Made by a program: the position numbers and the translations under genes. From Pandoraea bronchicola (GTDB taxonomy: Bacteria; Pseudomonadota; Gammaproteobacteria; Burkholderiales; Burkholderiaceae), in the NCBI RefSeq assembly GCF_902459805.1, contig NZ_CABPST010000007.1:124001-188000 (forward strand): DNA of 64,000 bases, written 5' to 3'. The notes below the pieces were generated by a model that searched no databases, was not told the DNA's origin, and worked only from the letters and a program-made list of their open reading frames with translations. Shown here one piece after another: positions 26,405-38,044 of this stretch; the first letter of the stretch is position 1, and each line of letters opens with the position of its first letter.

Positions 26405-27139
26405 ATGACATCCCTGAAATATCCGATACGGGCAGCTGATCTCAGCGGTCCGTCGCAACGTTCCCGCGTGCAGGGTTGGCGGCGAGGTGCGCGTGGGCTC
26501 GCCTCCGGCGCCGAGACCCCTGCTGCGCGCACAGCCTTCTGGCGAGTGGGTGCGCCATTGACGCTGAGTTCGGTGCGCGCCGCTGTCGACGTCTGCGCGG
26601 CGCTTCCAGCGCGCCAGATGGCACGACGCGCCGGTATCGCGGTGCTCAGGCGCATGAGGGCGGGAGTGGGCGTGGCGTTAGCCGTGGGGGCGACGGTTCT
26701 GGGTACACCGGTTCATGCGCTCGAGGTCGGTGATACGGTCACGCTGCCGTCGCTCACGTTGCTCGACGGCAAGACGCTGCCCGCCAGCGCGTTCAAGGAC
26801 CGCACGGTGATCGTGGAGTACTGGGCGTCGTGGTGCCCGTTCTGCGCGCAGCAGAACCCGCATCTGCAAAAGCTATACGAGGCCACGCGCGGCAAACCAA
26901 TTCAGATCGTCACGCTCTCGATCGACAAGAAGCCGCAGGAAGCCGTCGACTATCTGAAGGCGCATGGGTACACGTTCCCTGCCGGCATGGAGAACGACGC
27001 GTGGCAGGCGGCGCTGGGTAAGCGTCGCGGATTGCCGGAGCTGTATGTGATCGGGCGCAACGGCAAGGTGTTGCGCAAGGAAGTGGGCGAGATGTTCGGC
27101 GAGGATGTGGCGGCGCTCGCGGACTACGCGGGGAAATAA
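26405..27139 (+). CDS. Periplasmic thioredoxin-like protein (SoxW type)
   Basis: This 244-aa protein has a TlpA/SoxW-like thioredoxin domain in the C-terminal 130 residues: ALEVGDTVTLPSLTLLDGK, VEYWASWCPFCAQQNPH (active-site Cys144 and Cys147), then FPAGMENDAWQAALGKRRGLPELYVI. Such proteins keep SoxY reduced or help cytochrome maturation. GGAG 6 nt before ATG 26405 supports a long N-terminus of about 100 residues ahead of the export segment; starts at 26618 or 26654 would give a conventional signal peptide and may be the real ones. Confidence 0.82.
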   Translation: MTSLKYPIRAADLSGPSQRSRVQGWRRGARGLASGAETPAARTAFWRVGAPLTLSSVRAAVDVCAALPARQMARRAGIAVLRRMRAGVGVALAVGATVLGTPVHALEVGDTVTLPSLTLLDGKTLPASAFKDRTVIVEYWASWCPFCAQQNPHLQKLYEATRGKPIQIVTLSIDKKPQEAVDYLKAHGYTFPAGMENDAWQAALGKRRGLPELYVIGRNGKVLRKEVGEMFGEDVAALADYAGK

Positions 27140-27160
27140 CAACGTGACTCGGACGTGTGA

Positions 27161-27200
27161 CTCGGCCCGCTGACTCAACGACGTGAGTCAGCGGGCCGAG
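27161..27200. repeat. Long perfect hairpin between soxW-like gene and soxB
   Basis: CTCGGCCCGCTGACTCA and its exact complement are separated by 6 nt. Related copies of TGACTCGG and GAGTCAGCG flank it. No T-run follows on either strand, so it is more likely an mRNA-stabilising or processing element, or a palindromic repeat, than an intrinsic terminator. Confidence 0.7.
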
Positions 27201-27374
27201 TTAGCGGGTCGAGTCAGCGAAGGGGCGTGGCACGGTCGTCACGGAATCCACGCTGAACGGTCGCTGCACAATGGCCGTGACGAATGGGGGGCGCGATCCG
27301 AACCCGCCCCGACGGATCTCATCGAATAACGATAAATCAGGCGAGCCGCACGACGTGTGCGCTACGGAGACGAA

Positions 27375-29084
27375 ATGAATCGACGCGAGTTCATGCAGGT
27401 GTTGGCGGTGGCGGCAGCCGGAGGGATGGCGCTGTCGCATCATGAGACGGCGGCGGCCAAGGCGGCTGCGGCGTTCTACGATCTGCCGAAGTTCGGTAAC
27501 GTGCACCTGCTGCACTTCACCGACTGCCATGCGCAGTTGCTGCCGATTTACTTCCGTGAACCGAGCGTCAATCTGGGCATCGGGGATCAGGCCAACAAGC
27601 CGCCGCATCTCGTGGGTGAAGCGTTCCTCAAGGCGTATGGTCTGCGTCCCGGCACGCCTGATGCGTATGCATTCACCTACCTCGATTTCGCAGCGGCGAC
27701 ACGCACGTACGGCAAGGTCGGCGGGTTCGCGCATCTGGCCACGCTGGTCAAGCGCATGAAGGCGTCGCGCCCCGGTGCGTTGTTGCTCGATGGCGGCGAT
27801 ACCTGGCAAGGGTCCGGCACGGCCATGTGGACGAAGGGCCAGGACATGGTCGACGCCACGCTCGCGTTGGGCGTCGATGTCATGACGGCGCACTGGGAAT
27901 TCACGTACGGGGCGGATCGCGTGAAGTCCGTGGTCGAGGAGCAACTCAAGGGCAAGATCGACTTCGTTGCGCAGAACGTGCAGACGAACGATTTCGGCGA
28001 CCCGGTCTTCGCGCCCTATACGATCAAGACGATGAATGGCGTGCCGGTGGCGATCATCGGGCAGGCATTCCCATACACGCCGATCGCGAACCCGCGCTAC
28101 TTCGTGCCGGATTGGACGTTCGGCATTCAGGAAGAACGCTTGCAGTCGATGGTCAACGAAGTGCGCGGCAAGGGCGCGCAGGTCGTGGTTGTGTTGTCGC
28201 ACAACGGCATGGATGTGGATCTGAAGCTGGCGTCGCGCGTGCGCGGCATCGACGCGATCATGGGCGGCCACACGCACGATGGCGTGCCGAAGCCGGTCGT
28301 CGTGGAAAACGCTGGCGGCAAGACACTCGTCACCAATGCCGGGTCGAACGGCAAGTTCCTGGCGGTGCTCGACTTCGACGTGAAGGGCGGCAAGCCGGTG
28401 GATTTCCGCTACAAGTTGCTGCCGGTGTTCGCCAATCTGCTGCCTGCCGACGCGCAGATGCAGGCGCTCATCGAGCGCGTGCGTGCACCGTTTGCGGCGA
28501 AGCTGGCCGAGCCGCTGGCGGTGACGGAGGGCGTGCTGTACCGCCGGGGCAACTTCAACGGCACCTTCGACCAGTTGCTGCTCGATGCGGTGATGGCCGA
28601 GAAGGACGCCGAAATCGGCTTCTCCCCCGGATTCCGCTGGGGGACATCGCTACTGCCGGGCGCGACGATCACGATGGAGCAACTGCTTGACCAGACGGCA
28701 GTCACCTATCCGTATACGACGCTCACGCCGATGACCGGCGAGACGATCAAGACGGTGCTCGAAGACGTGGCCGATAATCTGTTCAACCCCGATCCGTACT
28801 ACCAACAGGGCGGGGACATGGTGCGTGTGGGCGGGATGGATTACACGATTGATCCGATGGCCCCGATGGGGCAGCGCATCACGGAGATGCGTCTGAACGG
28901 CAAGCTGATCGAGGCGGGCAAGACGTACAAGGTAGCCGGCTGGGCACCGGTAGCCGAAGGCGCACAGGGCGAGCCGGTCTGGGACGTCGTGGCGCGATAT
29001 CTCCGGGCCCAGAAAACGGTGGTCGCGAAAGCGCCGAAAGTCCCGTCCATCAAGGGGATGAAGGGGAATTGGGGGACGGCCTGA
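27375..29084 (+). CDS. soxB: Thiosulfohydrolase SoxB
   Basis: This 569-aa di-manganese enzyme hydrolyses the terminal sulfone from SoxY-bound intermediates to sulfate. It has a Tat signal (NRREFMQVLAVAAAGG), metallophosphatase motifs HFTDCHAQLLP (Asp50, His52), LLDGGDTWQG, VVLSHNGMDVD and MGGHTHDGVP, then a 5'-nucleotidase C-terminal domain. GGAG precedes ATG 27375. It is the last gene of the sox set, separated by 235 nt including the strong hairpin, so it may have its own promoter. Confidence 0.96.
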   Translation: MNRREFMQVLAVAAAGGMALSHHETAAAKAAAAFYDLPKFGNVHLLHFTDCHAQLLPIYFREPSVNLGIGDQANKPPHLVGEAFLKAYGLRPGTPDAYAFTYLDFAAATRTYGKVGGFAHLATLVKRMKASRPGALLLDGGDTWQGSGTAMWTKGQDMVDATLALGVDVMTAHWEFTYGADRVKSVVEEQLKGKIDFVAQNVQTNDFGDPVFAPYTIKTMNGVPVAIIGQAFPYTPIANPRYFVPDWTFGIQEERLQSMVNEVRGKGAQVVVVLSHNGMDVDLKLASRVRGIDAIMGGHTHDGVPKPVVVENAGGKTLVTNAGSNGKFLAVLDFDVKGGKPVDFRYKLLPVFANLLPADAQMQALIERVRAPFAAKLAEPLAVTEGVLYRRGNFNGTFDQLLLDAVMAEKDAEIGFSPGFRWGTSLLPGATITMEQLLDQTAVTYPYTTLTPMTGETIKTVLEDVADNLFNPDPYYQQGGDMVRVGGMDYTIDPMAPMGQRITEMRLNGKLIEAGKTYKVAGWAPVAEGAQGEPVWDVVARYLRAQKTVVAKAPKVPSIKGMKGNWGTA

Positions 29085-29196
29085 GGTTCGGGCTGCAGCC
29101 GAGAAGAGGGCGGGGCGTTGGCACCTCCGGTTTTTGCAGGGGAAACCGAAAACCCGAGCGTTTTTGTCGGCTGCTCGTTGTGCCCAAAAAAATCGC

Positions 29197-29202
29197 TATA
29201 AT
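29197..29202 (+). promoter_or_regulatory. tRNA promoter -10 box
   Basis: A perfect TATAAT lies 13 nt before the mature tRNA-Ala 5' end; the -35 is poorly defined (TTGTGC 13 nt upstream, or CTCGTT at 17). Confidence 0.55.
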
Positions 29203-29215
29203 CGTTGCTTCGTGT

Positions 29216-29291
<76 letters not shown>

Positions 29292-29414
29292 AATTTGACT
29301 CCGGCAGTGCGGCCGAGCTCTGCAAGTCCCCGCGCCCTACAAGGGGCGTCGGTTTATTTGCTTGCGAAATCTTGGCCTATCGCGCGCATCAGTTAGCAGC
29401 GTACGACTCGTCGC

Positions 29415-30182
29415 TTAACGGGCGCCTTTGAAAATGAACTGAGGGATTCGCGACAGGATCTTTCGCGCCATAAAGAACGGCGTCACAGGAATGCCGTTCT
29501 TACGGCACGCTAGATAGGCTTCCCAGTTGCCTTTTAGTACACCACGTACGCTGTTGTTGGACACACCGCCGGTACGCATCCGTACCCATACTCTCGGCGT
29601 GTAAGCCGTGGTGATGCGGTGGATATCAAGGAACCGCAGGCACAACTCGAAATCCGCTTGTCGGGGGAAAGCTAGGTCAAATCCGCCGAAAGCATCGAAA
29701 ACGTGTTTGCGTACGTAAAACGTCGGGTGTGCGGGCATCCATCCCTTGGCGCATGTGCCGGGAATATACGGCCGGCTCTTCCAGTAGCGCACAATCGTGC
29801 TGCTGCGCAGATCGCTCACATAAACCAAATCCGCATAGCATGCTTCCACTTGGGGGCCGCCCTGCACATTGAAGGCATCGGCGATCTGCTGCACGACCGT
29901 TTCATCCGCGTACGCATCGTCGGAATTCAGGAAGCCGATCACGTCACCCGTTGCCAACTTCAGCCCCTTGTTCATGGCATCGTAGATGCCCTTGTCCGGG
30001 GCCGAATACACGCGCCGCCACGGTTGCGGAAACTGAGCGACGATATCCAGCGTGCCGTCCTTCGAGGCGCCATCGACGATGATGTGCTCGATGTGCGGAT
30101 ATCGTTGCGCGTCCACGGCTCGCAAGGTATCGGCGACCGTGGCGGCGCTGTTGTACGTGACGGTAATAATTGTGATTTTCAT
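29415..30182 (-). CDS. Family 2 glycosyltransferase
   Basis: This 255-aa GT-A fold enzyme begins MKITIITVTYNSAATVADTL, with the nucleotide-sugar segment IVDGASKDGTLDI, the catalytic region DKGIYDAMNKGLKLATGD and the metal-binding motif FLNSDDAYAD. It probably adds one sugar to the lipid-linked glycan at the cytosolic membrane face. It is the last gene of the minus-strand island, 20 nt after the GT8-like gene. Donor and acceptor cannot be told. Confidence 0.9.
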   Translation of the reverse strand: MKITIITVTYNSAATVADTLRAVDAQRYPHIEHIIVDGASKDGTLDIVAQFPQPWRRVYSAPDKGIYDAMNKGLKLATGDVIGFLNSDDAYADETVVQQIADAFNVQGGPQVEACYADLVYVSDLRSSTIVRYWKSRPYIPGTCAKGWMPAHPTFYVRKHVFDAFGGFDLAFPRQADFELCLRFLDIHRITTAYTPRVWVRMRTGGVSNNSVRGVLKGNWEAYLACRKNGIPVTPFFMARKILSRIPQFIFKGAR

Positions 30183-30202
30183 GAATGACTAACCTGCGCA
30201 AA

Positions 30203-31243
30203 CTAGCGAACCTTGCTCATCAACGATTTGACACGTTCCTTCAGCCAGAACGGTGCGTAGTTGTTGACGAGTCGCCGAATGTACACCGGTAGCCACGGCT
30301 TCACGCCGTCTGAAAACCCTGGCGAAACTCGACGGATATTTGCTAGCGTCTCACCGATTGTGGTTTCGTAACGCTTATAGATCGACTCCGGCGCTGGTCG
30401 CTCCACGGTGTAGTAAGTGGAGAGGCGGTCGAATCGATTGCCACGCAATATCTGGAACTGGTGGAAGTGATAGAACACCAGAGGTGCGCCGTCCACCTGG
30501 ATCTGTTGTTGCGCATTGACGCCGATTTCATAGCGAGCGTAGTTCCACGGCGCGACCCCCGCTCCCGAGTGCCGCAGAATGCAGACCGAGGGCCACATGT
30601 CCGGCCAGGCGTCGAGATACTTCTGATCGCCCATGCGGTTTTCTTCAAGGCGGTTGTAGCACCATTCGATGCACTGCTCGCGCCAGCGGTTAAGACACGC
30701 CATGCCGGTCTCGTCGCGCTTGAAGGTCACCCATTCGACGCAGAATCTCCCTTTCACATCGAGATGCTGCAAGCGCGGTATGAAGCGATGCTCGATGATC
30801 GCGACCGAGCTATCGCCGATTTCGTCGAGCAATGGCTGCACCGGCGAGTAGAAGTACAGATCGGCGTCAAGATAGGTGATGCAATCGATCTCGGGGTGCG
30901 CGTTCAGGACGTGCCAAGGCAGCGAAGGCGAAAGCGTCCAGCAATACTCGGCGACGCTGCGCTTGCTTTTGACTTCCAGCAGTTCGGGCGTTTCTAGTTC
31001 GGATAAATGAATCAATGACGCCACGCCCGGTAGCTGCATGCGACTTAAGATGGCATGTGTGTCGTCGTCCATGCAAAGGACATGGATTCGCGAGTCGGGA
31101 CTGTGGGCGTACAACGAGGTTATCATTGCCACGCCTTTGATCAGGTAGTTCCTGTCAAAGAGCGTGCAGTAATGCGTGTGCGTCGTCGCAGAGGCAGAAG
31201 CTGGGGTGCGGCACTCTGCGGTGGTTTTCTGAAGTGTTGTCAT
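30203..31243 (-). CDS. GT8-like glycosyltransferase
   Basis: This 346-aa protein begins with HYCTLFDRNYLIKGVAMITSLYAH and has the DXD-type motif CITYLDADLYFYSPVQPL and later HSGAGVAPWNYARYE, features of family 8-type retaining glycosyltransferases. Its start overlaps the stop of the preceding gene (ATGA, 4 nt). It was probably acquired with the glycan island; the sugar is unknown. Confidence 0.82.
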   Translation of the reverse strand: MTTLQKTTAECRTPASASATTHTHYCTLFDRNYLIKGVAMITSLYAHSPDSRIHVLCMDDDTHAILSRMQLPGVASLIHLSELETPELLEVKSKRSVAEYCWTLSPSLPWHVLNAHPEIDCITYLDADLYFYSPVQPLLDEIGDSSVAIIEHRFIPRLQHLDVKGRFCVEWVTFKRDETGMACLNRWREQCIEWCYNRLEENRMGDQKYLDAWPDMWPSVCILRHSGAGVAPWNYARYEIGVNAQQQIQVDGAPLVFYHFHQFQILRGNRFDRLSTYYTVERPAPESIYKRYETTIGETLANIRRVSPGFSDGVKPWLPVYIRRLVNNYAPFWLKERVKSLMSKVR

Positions 31244-32391
31244 GCGGCAGCCCGTCGGGCGGAAGGTCGCTTGAAATGCTTTTTCAGGATCGGCAGGAGT
31301 TCCGCCATGCGAAGCGCATAGGTGTGTTCCTTCAGCGTTCGTGCCTGACCGGCACGCGCGATTGCGTCGGCTTCGTCTGGGTGATCCTTGTAGTATCGGA
31401 TCTTCTCCACGGCTTCCGCAGCGGTGCTGTACGTAATGATTTCCTTATCGATCTCGAAAAGTTCGCCGAGATTATCCTTCTTGTCGGTCAGCAATGCAGC
31501 GCCCACGCCGGTCGCTTCATACAGGCGCATATTGTTGGCGTTGTTCTCTGCGACATTGATGTGCCGATTCACGGTGACCCGGCTACGTGCTAGGGCGCGG
31601 TACATATCCATGCCCCATACCTCGCCGTGGTGCCGCTGGCGAATCGGCGAACTGGCCGGCAATTGCTCGGCGCCATAGCCGAAGAATGCAATATCGGTCG
31701 ATTTCGCAAGCGTATCGAGCAGCGGGACCGCTTTCAGATGATGCCGGCTGATGCCGCCGACGAAACTGGAGTCGATGTCCTTCTGGACAGTTCCCAATAG
31801 TGACAGCACGCGGGTGTCGAAGCCGATTCGGAAGTACTCGGAGGCGCAACCCATTCCCCGCAGACGATCAACAAAGTGCGGGAACGACGTCAATATCAGA
31901 TCATAGCCCTTGATGAATGAATCGGGTGGTAACGGCGCCGCAATCTGACCGACGATCAGGCCCACATCGGCCCTCAGTCTTTCCAGGATATGTCCTGGAA
32001 AGAAACTGATGTCCTGGCAGTAGAGAACATCTGGACGATAGGCGCGGATCTGTCCCAGCGCGATATCCATGAGTCCTGGCAGGCCGGCAAGCCAACTGCC
32101 GACGAGTGGTACGCGGAAGAACTTTGGCGGGACGCGCAGCGCCAACTCGCTGTATGCGACACCGTGTTCGCGCGCCCACGTGCGTTGCAGCCCGGCGCTG
32201 TTGGCGATGACGTCCTTGACCTCGCAGCCGAGTTCGCTCAGGTGCCGGGAATAGAAGTCGGATGTCCCGTAGCAGCCGTCGATCAGAGATTTATGCTGCG
32301 CGGCGTAGGATGCGCCTTGAAGGCCCGGGTGACGCGCATAATGCGCTGCCAGCATCCTCGCGTAGTACGTATCGATGATGCAGATTTTCAT
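31240..32391 (-). CDS. CgeB-like family 1 glycosyltransferase
   Basis: This 383-aa GT-B-like protein begins MKICIIDTYYARMLAAHYARHP and has the C-terminal region TVNRHINVAENNANNMRLYEATGVGAALLTDKKDNL (about residues 270-305), which matches the Glyco_trans_1_2 domain of CgeB-type proteins. It overlaps both neighbours by 4 nt. Function in assembling the glycan is inferred from position. Confidence 0.8.
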   Translation of the reverse strand: MKICIIDTYYARMLAAHYARHPGLQGASYAAQHKSLIDGCYGTSDFYSRHLSELGCEVKDVIANSAGLQRTWAREHGVAYSELALRVPPKFFRVPLVGSWLAGLPGLMDIALGQIRAYRPDVLYCQDISFFPGHILERLRADVGLIVGQIAAPLPPDSFIKGYDLILTSFPHFVDRLRGMGCASEYFRIGFDTRVLSLLGTVQKDIDSSFVGGISRHHLKAVPLLDTLAKSTDIAFFGYGAEQLPASSPIRQRHHGEVWGMDMYRALARSRVTVNRHINVAENNANNMRLYEATGVGAALLTDKKDNLGELFEIDKEIITYSTAAEAVEKIRYYKDHPDEADAIARAGQARTLKEHTYALRMAELLPILKKHFKRPSARRAAA

Positions 32392-34040
32392 AGGATTCTC
32401 GATGCGCTTTCGTTGGGCTCGCCGGTGGTTTTCGTCGATACGGCGGCCCGGTTGCCTCTATGCTGGACAATGGCCAGAAATTCGTCGATCACTGCAGTGA
32501 AGCCTGGCAGTTCGCGCATGGTCCGGAAAGCGTCCTGCAGCTCCTGGGCTGACACCTCGTGGTCGTGGCTCAATTTCCAGGCGCGCACCATGGCGTCGCG
32601 CAACGCCAGAGCCTCAGGCGGCTGCGCGAGGTTGTGGCTGTAATAGAACTGGAGCGCCTGCTCGCGCAGGAGGACGGGGTCGACCGGCAATGTCAGCGCA
32701 CGGCGAAGCAGCGAAGCGTATTCTTCGACACTTGTTGCGGTCTTGCAGATGTCGAACGCGACGTGCGGGTGGTGTGCACAGGCGATCGACGGCACGCCCA
32801 GATACGCCATTTCATGTCCGATCGTGCCGTAAACGGTAATCGCGCAGGCAATACCGGCATCGGCAAGCTGACGATTCGTCACGGCCGTCGGGATCAGTTG
32901 CAGGGATGGGTAACGCTCCCGAAGCTCGCGCAATACCAGTGCACTCGGCCCCACCTGATTCGGATGGGGTTTGACGAAAAACGGAATACCGCTTTCGGTT
33001 AGCGTGTCGATGGTGAAGCATGCCCATTGCCAGAAGTCCGGGAACACCATATTCCGATAGATGTGCGGACTATCAAAGAAGTCGTGCAAGAAGACGACCG
33101 CAGCGCCGCGGACATCCGGCACTGCCGCCCCGGTATCCTGATAGGCGGACTTGGCCATATAGGCCGTCGCCGTATCGACTCCGCCACTCAGGCGCAACGA
33201 CAGGTTCCGCTCTGCGGCCGCCCGCCCTTCGGATGGATCGGGCTGGGCATAGTAGCGCTCTCGATAGTCGTCCGGATTGCGGGTGTGCACGATATCATGA
33301 CGGTGCAGCCGCTTGGTGAACTCCTGGAGGTTGCCGAACGCGTGGACGGCGATGCCCTCGTCCAGCGCGACACGGGCCGGAACACCATGCTGAATGTAGG
33401 TGCTGTACGAGGTCAGGTAGAGCGCGGGCATTTCACGGCGGAAATACGCTCGTGCGCGGCGCACGCCGCGAAATGTCTGCCACAGCAGGTACCACAGAAA
33501 CGTATCGCTCGTGTCCACTGTCTTGGCTGGCCGGAAGCGAAGATACGTGTCGTTGATTAGGTCGCCGACGAGGATGCCGTCGATACGCAGCGGCTTGAGC
33601 GTTTCGCCTCGCTTGATAGCACGCCATGCTTTCAGGCTGCGCGCGGCGTCCGTCAGATCGTTCAGGGGAGCGAACGATTGTGCATGAAAACCGAGGCCAT
33701 TACAGAAGGTATCGTACATCTCGCGCCAGGGCGCGCTATGAAGTCGGTTGAGTGGGAACAAGGCGGGTAGCAGAGCTCGCGCGGAGTGCGTCATGCCGAC
33801 GCGAATCGTGGCGAACACGTGCTGCTCGATACGTAATTCCGCGCGCTGGCGCAATGCCGAGCAGACGTTCCCCAACAGACAGAAGTAGTAGTCGTCGGAC
33901 ACCATCTCCACGACGATGTCGACAGGACGTGCCGAGGTACGCGCAAGTGGTCGTGTGCCGAATTGCTGTGCCAACTGGCGTGTACGTGGAAGCAGGAGGC
34001 GCTGACGAAGGAGTGCGGACAGGAAATTTCGTATCTTCAT
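32388..34040 (-). CDS. Capsule-synthesis-like GT-B protein, function unassigned
   Basis: This 550-aa protein has no membrane segments. The C-terminal half contains FFVKPHPNQVGPSALVL and TVYGTIGHEMAYLGVPSIAC (about residues 355-430), the arrangement seen in capsule polysaccharide synthesis and CDP-glycerophosphotransferase-like proteins that use activated acidic sugars. The N-terminal half is not recognised. Its position directly after pseF makes a pseudaminic acid transferase a reasonable hypothesis, but sequence does not prove it. Confidence 0.65.
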   Translation of the reverse strand: MKIRNFLSALLRQRLLLPRTRQLAQQFGTRPLARTSARPVDIVVEMVSDDYYFCLLGNVCSALRQRAELRIEQHVFATIRVGMTHSARALLPALFPLNRLHSAPWREMYDTFCNGLGFHAQSFAPLNDLTDAARSLKAWRAIKRGETLKPLRIDGILVGDLINDTYLRFRPAKTVDTSDTFLWYLLWQTFRGVRRARAYFRREMPALYLTSYSTYIQHGVPARVALDEGIAVHAFGNLQEFTKRLHRHDIVHTRNPDDYRERYYAQPDPSEGRAAAERNLSLRLSGGVDTATAYMAKSAYQDTGAAVPDVRGAAVVFLHDFFDSPHIYRNMVFPDFWQWACFTIDTLTESGIPFFVKPHPNQVGPSALVLRELRERYPSLQLIPTAVTNRQLADAGIACAITVYGTIGHEMAYLGVPSIACAHHPHVAFDICKTATSVEEYASLLRRALTLPVDPVLLREQALQFYYSHNLAQPPEALALRDAMVRAWKLSHDHEVSAQELQDAFRTMRELPGFTAVIDEFLAIVQHRGNRAAVSTKTTGEPNESASRIL

Positions 34041-34071
34041 AGACGCTCGGTGCCACTGCGAACATCAATCA

Positions 34072-34772
34072 TTACTGTGGTACCTCACCTGCAGTTTGCA
34101 AAGCGCGATACATAAACTCTGCGCGGCGCCAGTCCTCGAGCGTATCGATGTCCTGGACGAAATGGCGTGGCAGCACGACGGCCCGGGCGTCGGACGAATA
34201 GAGCACGACGTCGTTCAGAAACGCTTCGGCGCGTCCCCAGTAGAACTGACCGGCATCGTGAAACGTTTCTTCGAGGTCTTGGGAGCGCGTAAGGATATGC
34301 TCTGGCTCGCGCGCTCGCACTGCACCGCTTTCATCGATCAGCAGAGCACGCTGAATGGGAAACGCATAGCTCGTCACGGAGAAGGCGTAAGCACATCCAT
34401 GCCGCTTGAGCAGCTCCAGACCCTGGAGAAGAAATTGCGGTTGCACGAAAGGTGCGGTCGCATAAATACAGCAAGCCACCGCGGCAGGCTGTCCTTGATC
34501 CTTCAACCATTGCAGAGCGTGCTTGACGACAGCGTTTGTGCCAGTGTGGTCGTCGGCGAGTGATTTGGGACGGACGAACGGTGTTTCCGCCCCATAGCGA
34601 CGAGCCAAAGCGGCGAGTTCGGCATCGTCGGTGGATACCATAATGCGATCAAAAGCCCCGCTTGCCCGGGCCGCTTCAATGGAGTACGCGATAATCGGTT
34701 TGCCGAGGAACTCTCGCTCATTCTTGCGAGGGATCCGCTTGCTGCCGCCGCGCGCCGGGATAATGGCAACCT

Positions 34773-34776
<4 letters not shown>
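34072..34776 (-). CDS. pseF: Pseudaminate cytidylyltransferase PseF
   Basis: This 234-aa enzyme activates pseudaminic acid with CTP to CMP-Pse. The N-terminal nucleotide-binding motif MKVAIIPARGGSKRIPRKN, STDDAELAALARRYGAETPF, RPKSLADDHTG and the C-terminal FVQDIDTLEDWRRAE are those of NeuA/PseF proteins; EETFHDAGQFYWG favours PseF. It overlaps pseC by 4 nt, which confirms the pathway assignment. Confidence 0.93.
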
Positions 34777-36955
<2,179 letters not shown>

Positions 36956-38044
36956 TCACGATTTGAACAACGCGACGGCGTCGCAAACCTGTTTGATGTC
37001 CCGAGGGGTGTGGCCATATGAGATCGGCAGGCTTAGCTGCGTCTGATGGAGTTCGTCTGCAATCGGGTAATTGCCGGTGAGCGTGCGCGCCATGGCTTCT
37101 TGCCGATGTGGAGGAATCGGATAATGAACCTCCGTCTTGACGCCGCAATCCAGTAAATGCTGACGCAATGCGTCGCGTTGTGGGTGGCGAATCGCGAATA
37201 TATGGAAGACGTCGAATTCGTCGTCGCGAACCTGAGGCAACGTTACGCCACGCAGCGACCCGAAGTAGATTTCCGCGAGTCGCCGCTTATGCTCAGTCAT
37301 CTCGTCGATATGCCGCAGCTTCACGCGCAGCATGGCCGCCTGCATTTCGTCGAGTCGCGAATTCAAACCGATATATTTATTGACGTATTTTTGCTTCGAC
37401 CCGTAGTTGCGCAAGTGGCGCAACCGGTCGGCCAAATTGTCGTCGTCAGTGGTCACCGCACCAGCATCGCCCAACGCGCCGACGTTCTTCGTGGGGTAGA
37501 AGCTGAAGCAGCCGGCGTCGCTAAAGGTGCCGGTCATTCGCCCGGCCAGCCGCGCGCCGTGTGACTGCGCACAATCTTCGATGATTCGCAAGCCGTGGTC
37601 GGCGGCAAAAGCGCAGACTTCGTCCATGCGGCAGGTTTTGCCAAACAGGTGGGTCACGCAGATAGCACGTGTGGCGGGCGTGATGGCATCCACTAACCGG
37701 GGTGGGTCGATGTTGAACGTGCGCGCATCGGGCTCGACCAGTACCGGCCGGTGTCCTGCACGAACGATAGCCAGGATGGTCGCGATGTAGGTATTCGAGG
37801 CGACCAGAACGTCCGAACCGGGCGGCAGCGCCATCGCTTCGAGCGACAGCACCATGGCGTCCAGGCCGTTGGCTACACCGATGCAGTGTTTGGTGCCGAC
37901 GTAGGCAGCGAATTCGGTCTCGAATGCGTTGACCTCAGGTCCGAGGACGTACCATCCCGAACGGACGACTCGCGAGGCCGCGGCTTCGAGCTCGTCGAGG
38001 AGTGCGGCGTTGGAGTGAGCTAGATTTTCGTACTCGATTGTCAT
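36956..38044 (-). CDS. dTDP-3-amino-3,6-dideoxyhexose transaminase (FdtB/QdtB type)
   Basis: This 362-aa PLP enzyme of the DegT family has SGWYVLGPEVNAFETEFAAYVG, EDCAQSHGARLAGRMTGTFSD and SFYPTKNVGALGDAGA (Schiff-base Lys). It resembles FdtB/QdtB, which aminate dTDP-3-keto-6-deoxyhexose at C3. It overlaps by 4 nt the FdtA-like isomerase that would make this substrate. Whether the product is Fuc3N or Qui3N cannot be settled from sequence by eye. Confidence 0.87.
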   Translation of the reverse strand: MTIEYENLAHSNAALLDELEAAASRVVRSGWYVLGPEVNAFETEFAAYVGTKHCIGVANGLDAMVLSLEAMALPPGSDVLVASNTYIATILAIVRAGHRPVLVEPDARTFNIDPPRLVDAITPATRAICVTHLFGKTCRMDEVCAFAADHGLRIIEDCAQSHGARLAGRMTGTFSDAGCFSFYPTKNVGALGDAGAVTTDDDNLADRLRHLRNYGSKQKYVNKYIGLNSRLDEMQAAMLRVKLRHIDEMTEHKRRLAEIYFGSLRGVTLPQVRDDEFDVFHIFAIRHPQRDALRQHLLDCGVKTEVHYPIPPHRQEAMARTLTGNYPIADELHQTQLSLPISYGHTPRDIKQVCDAVALFKS

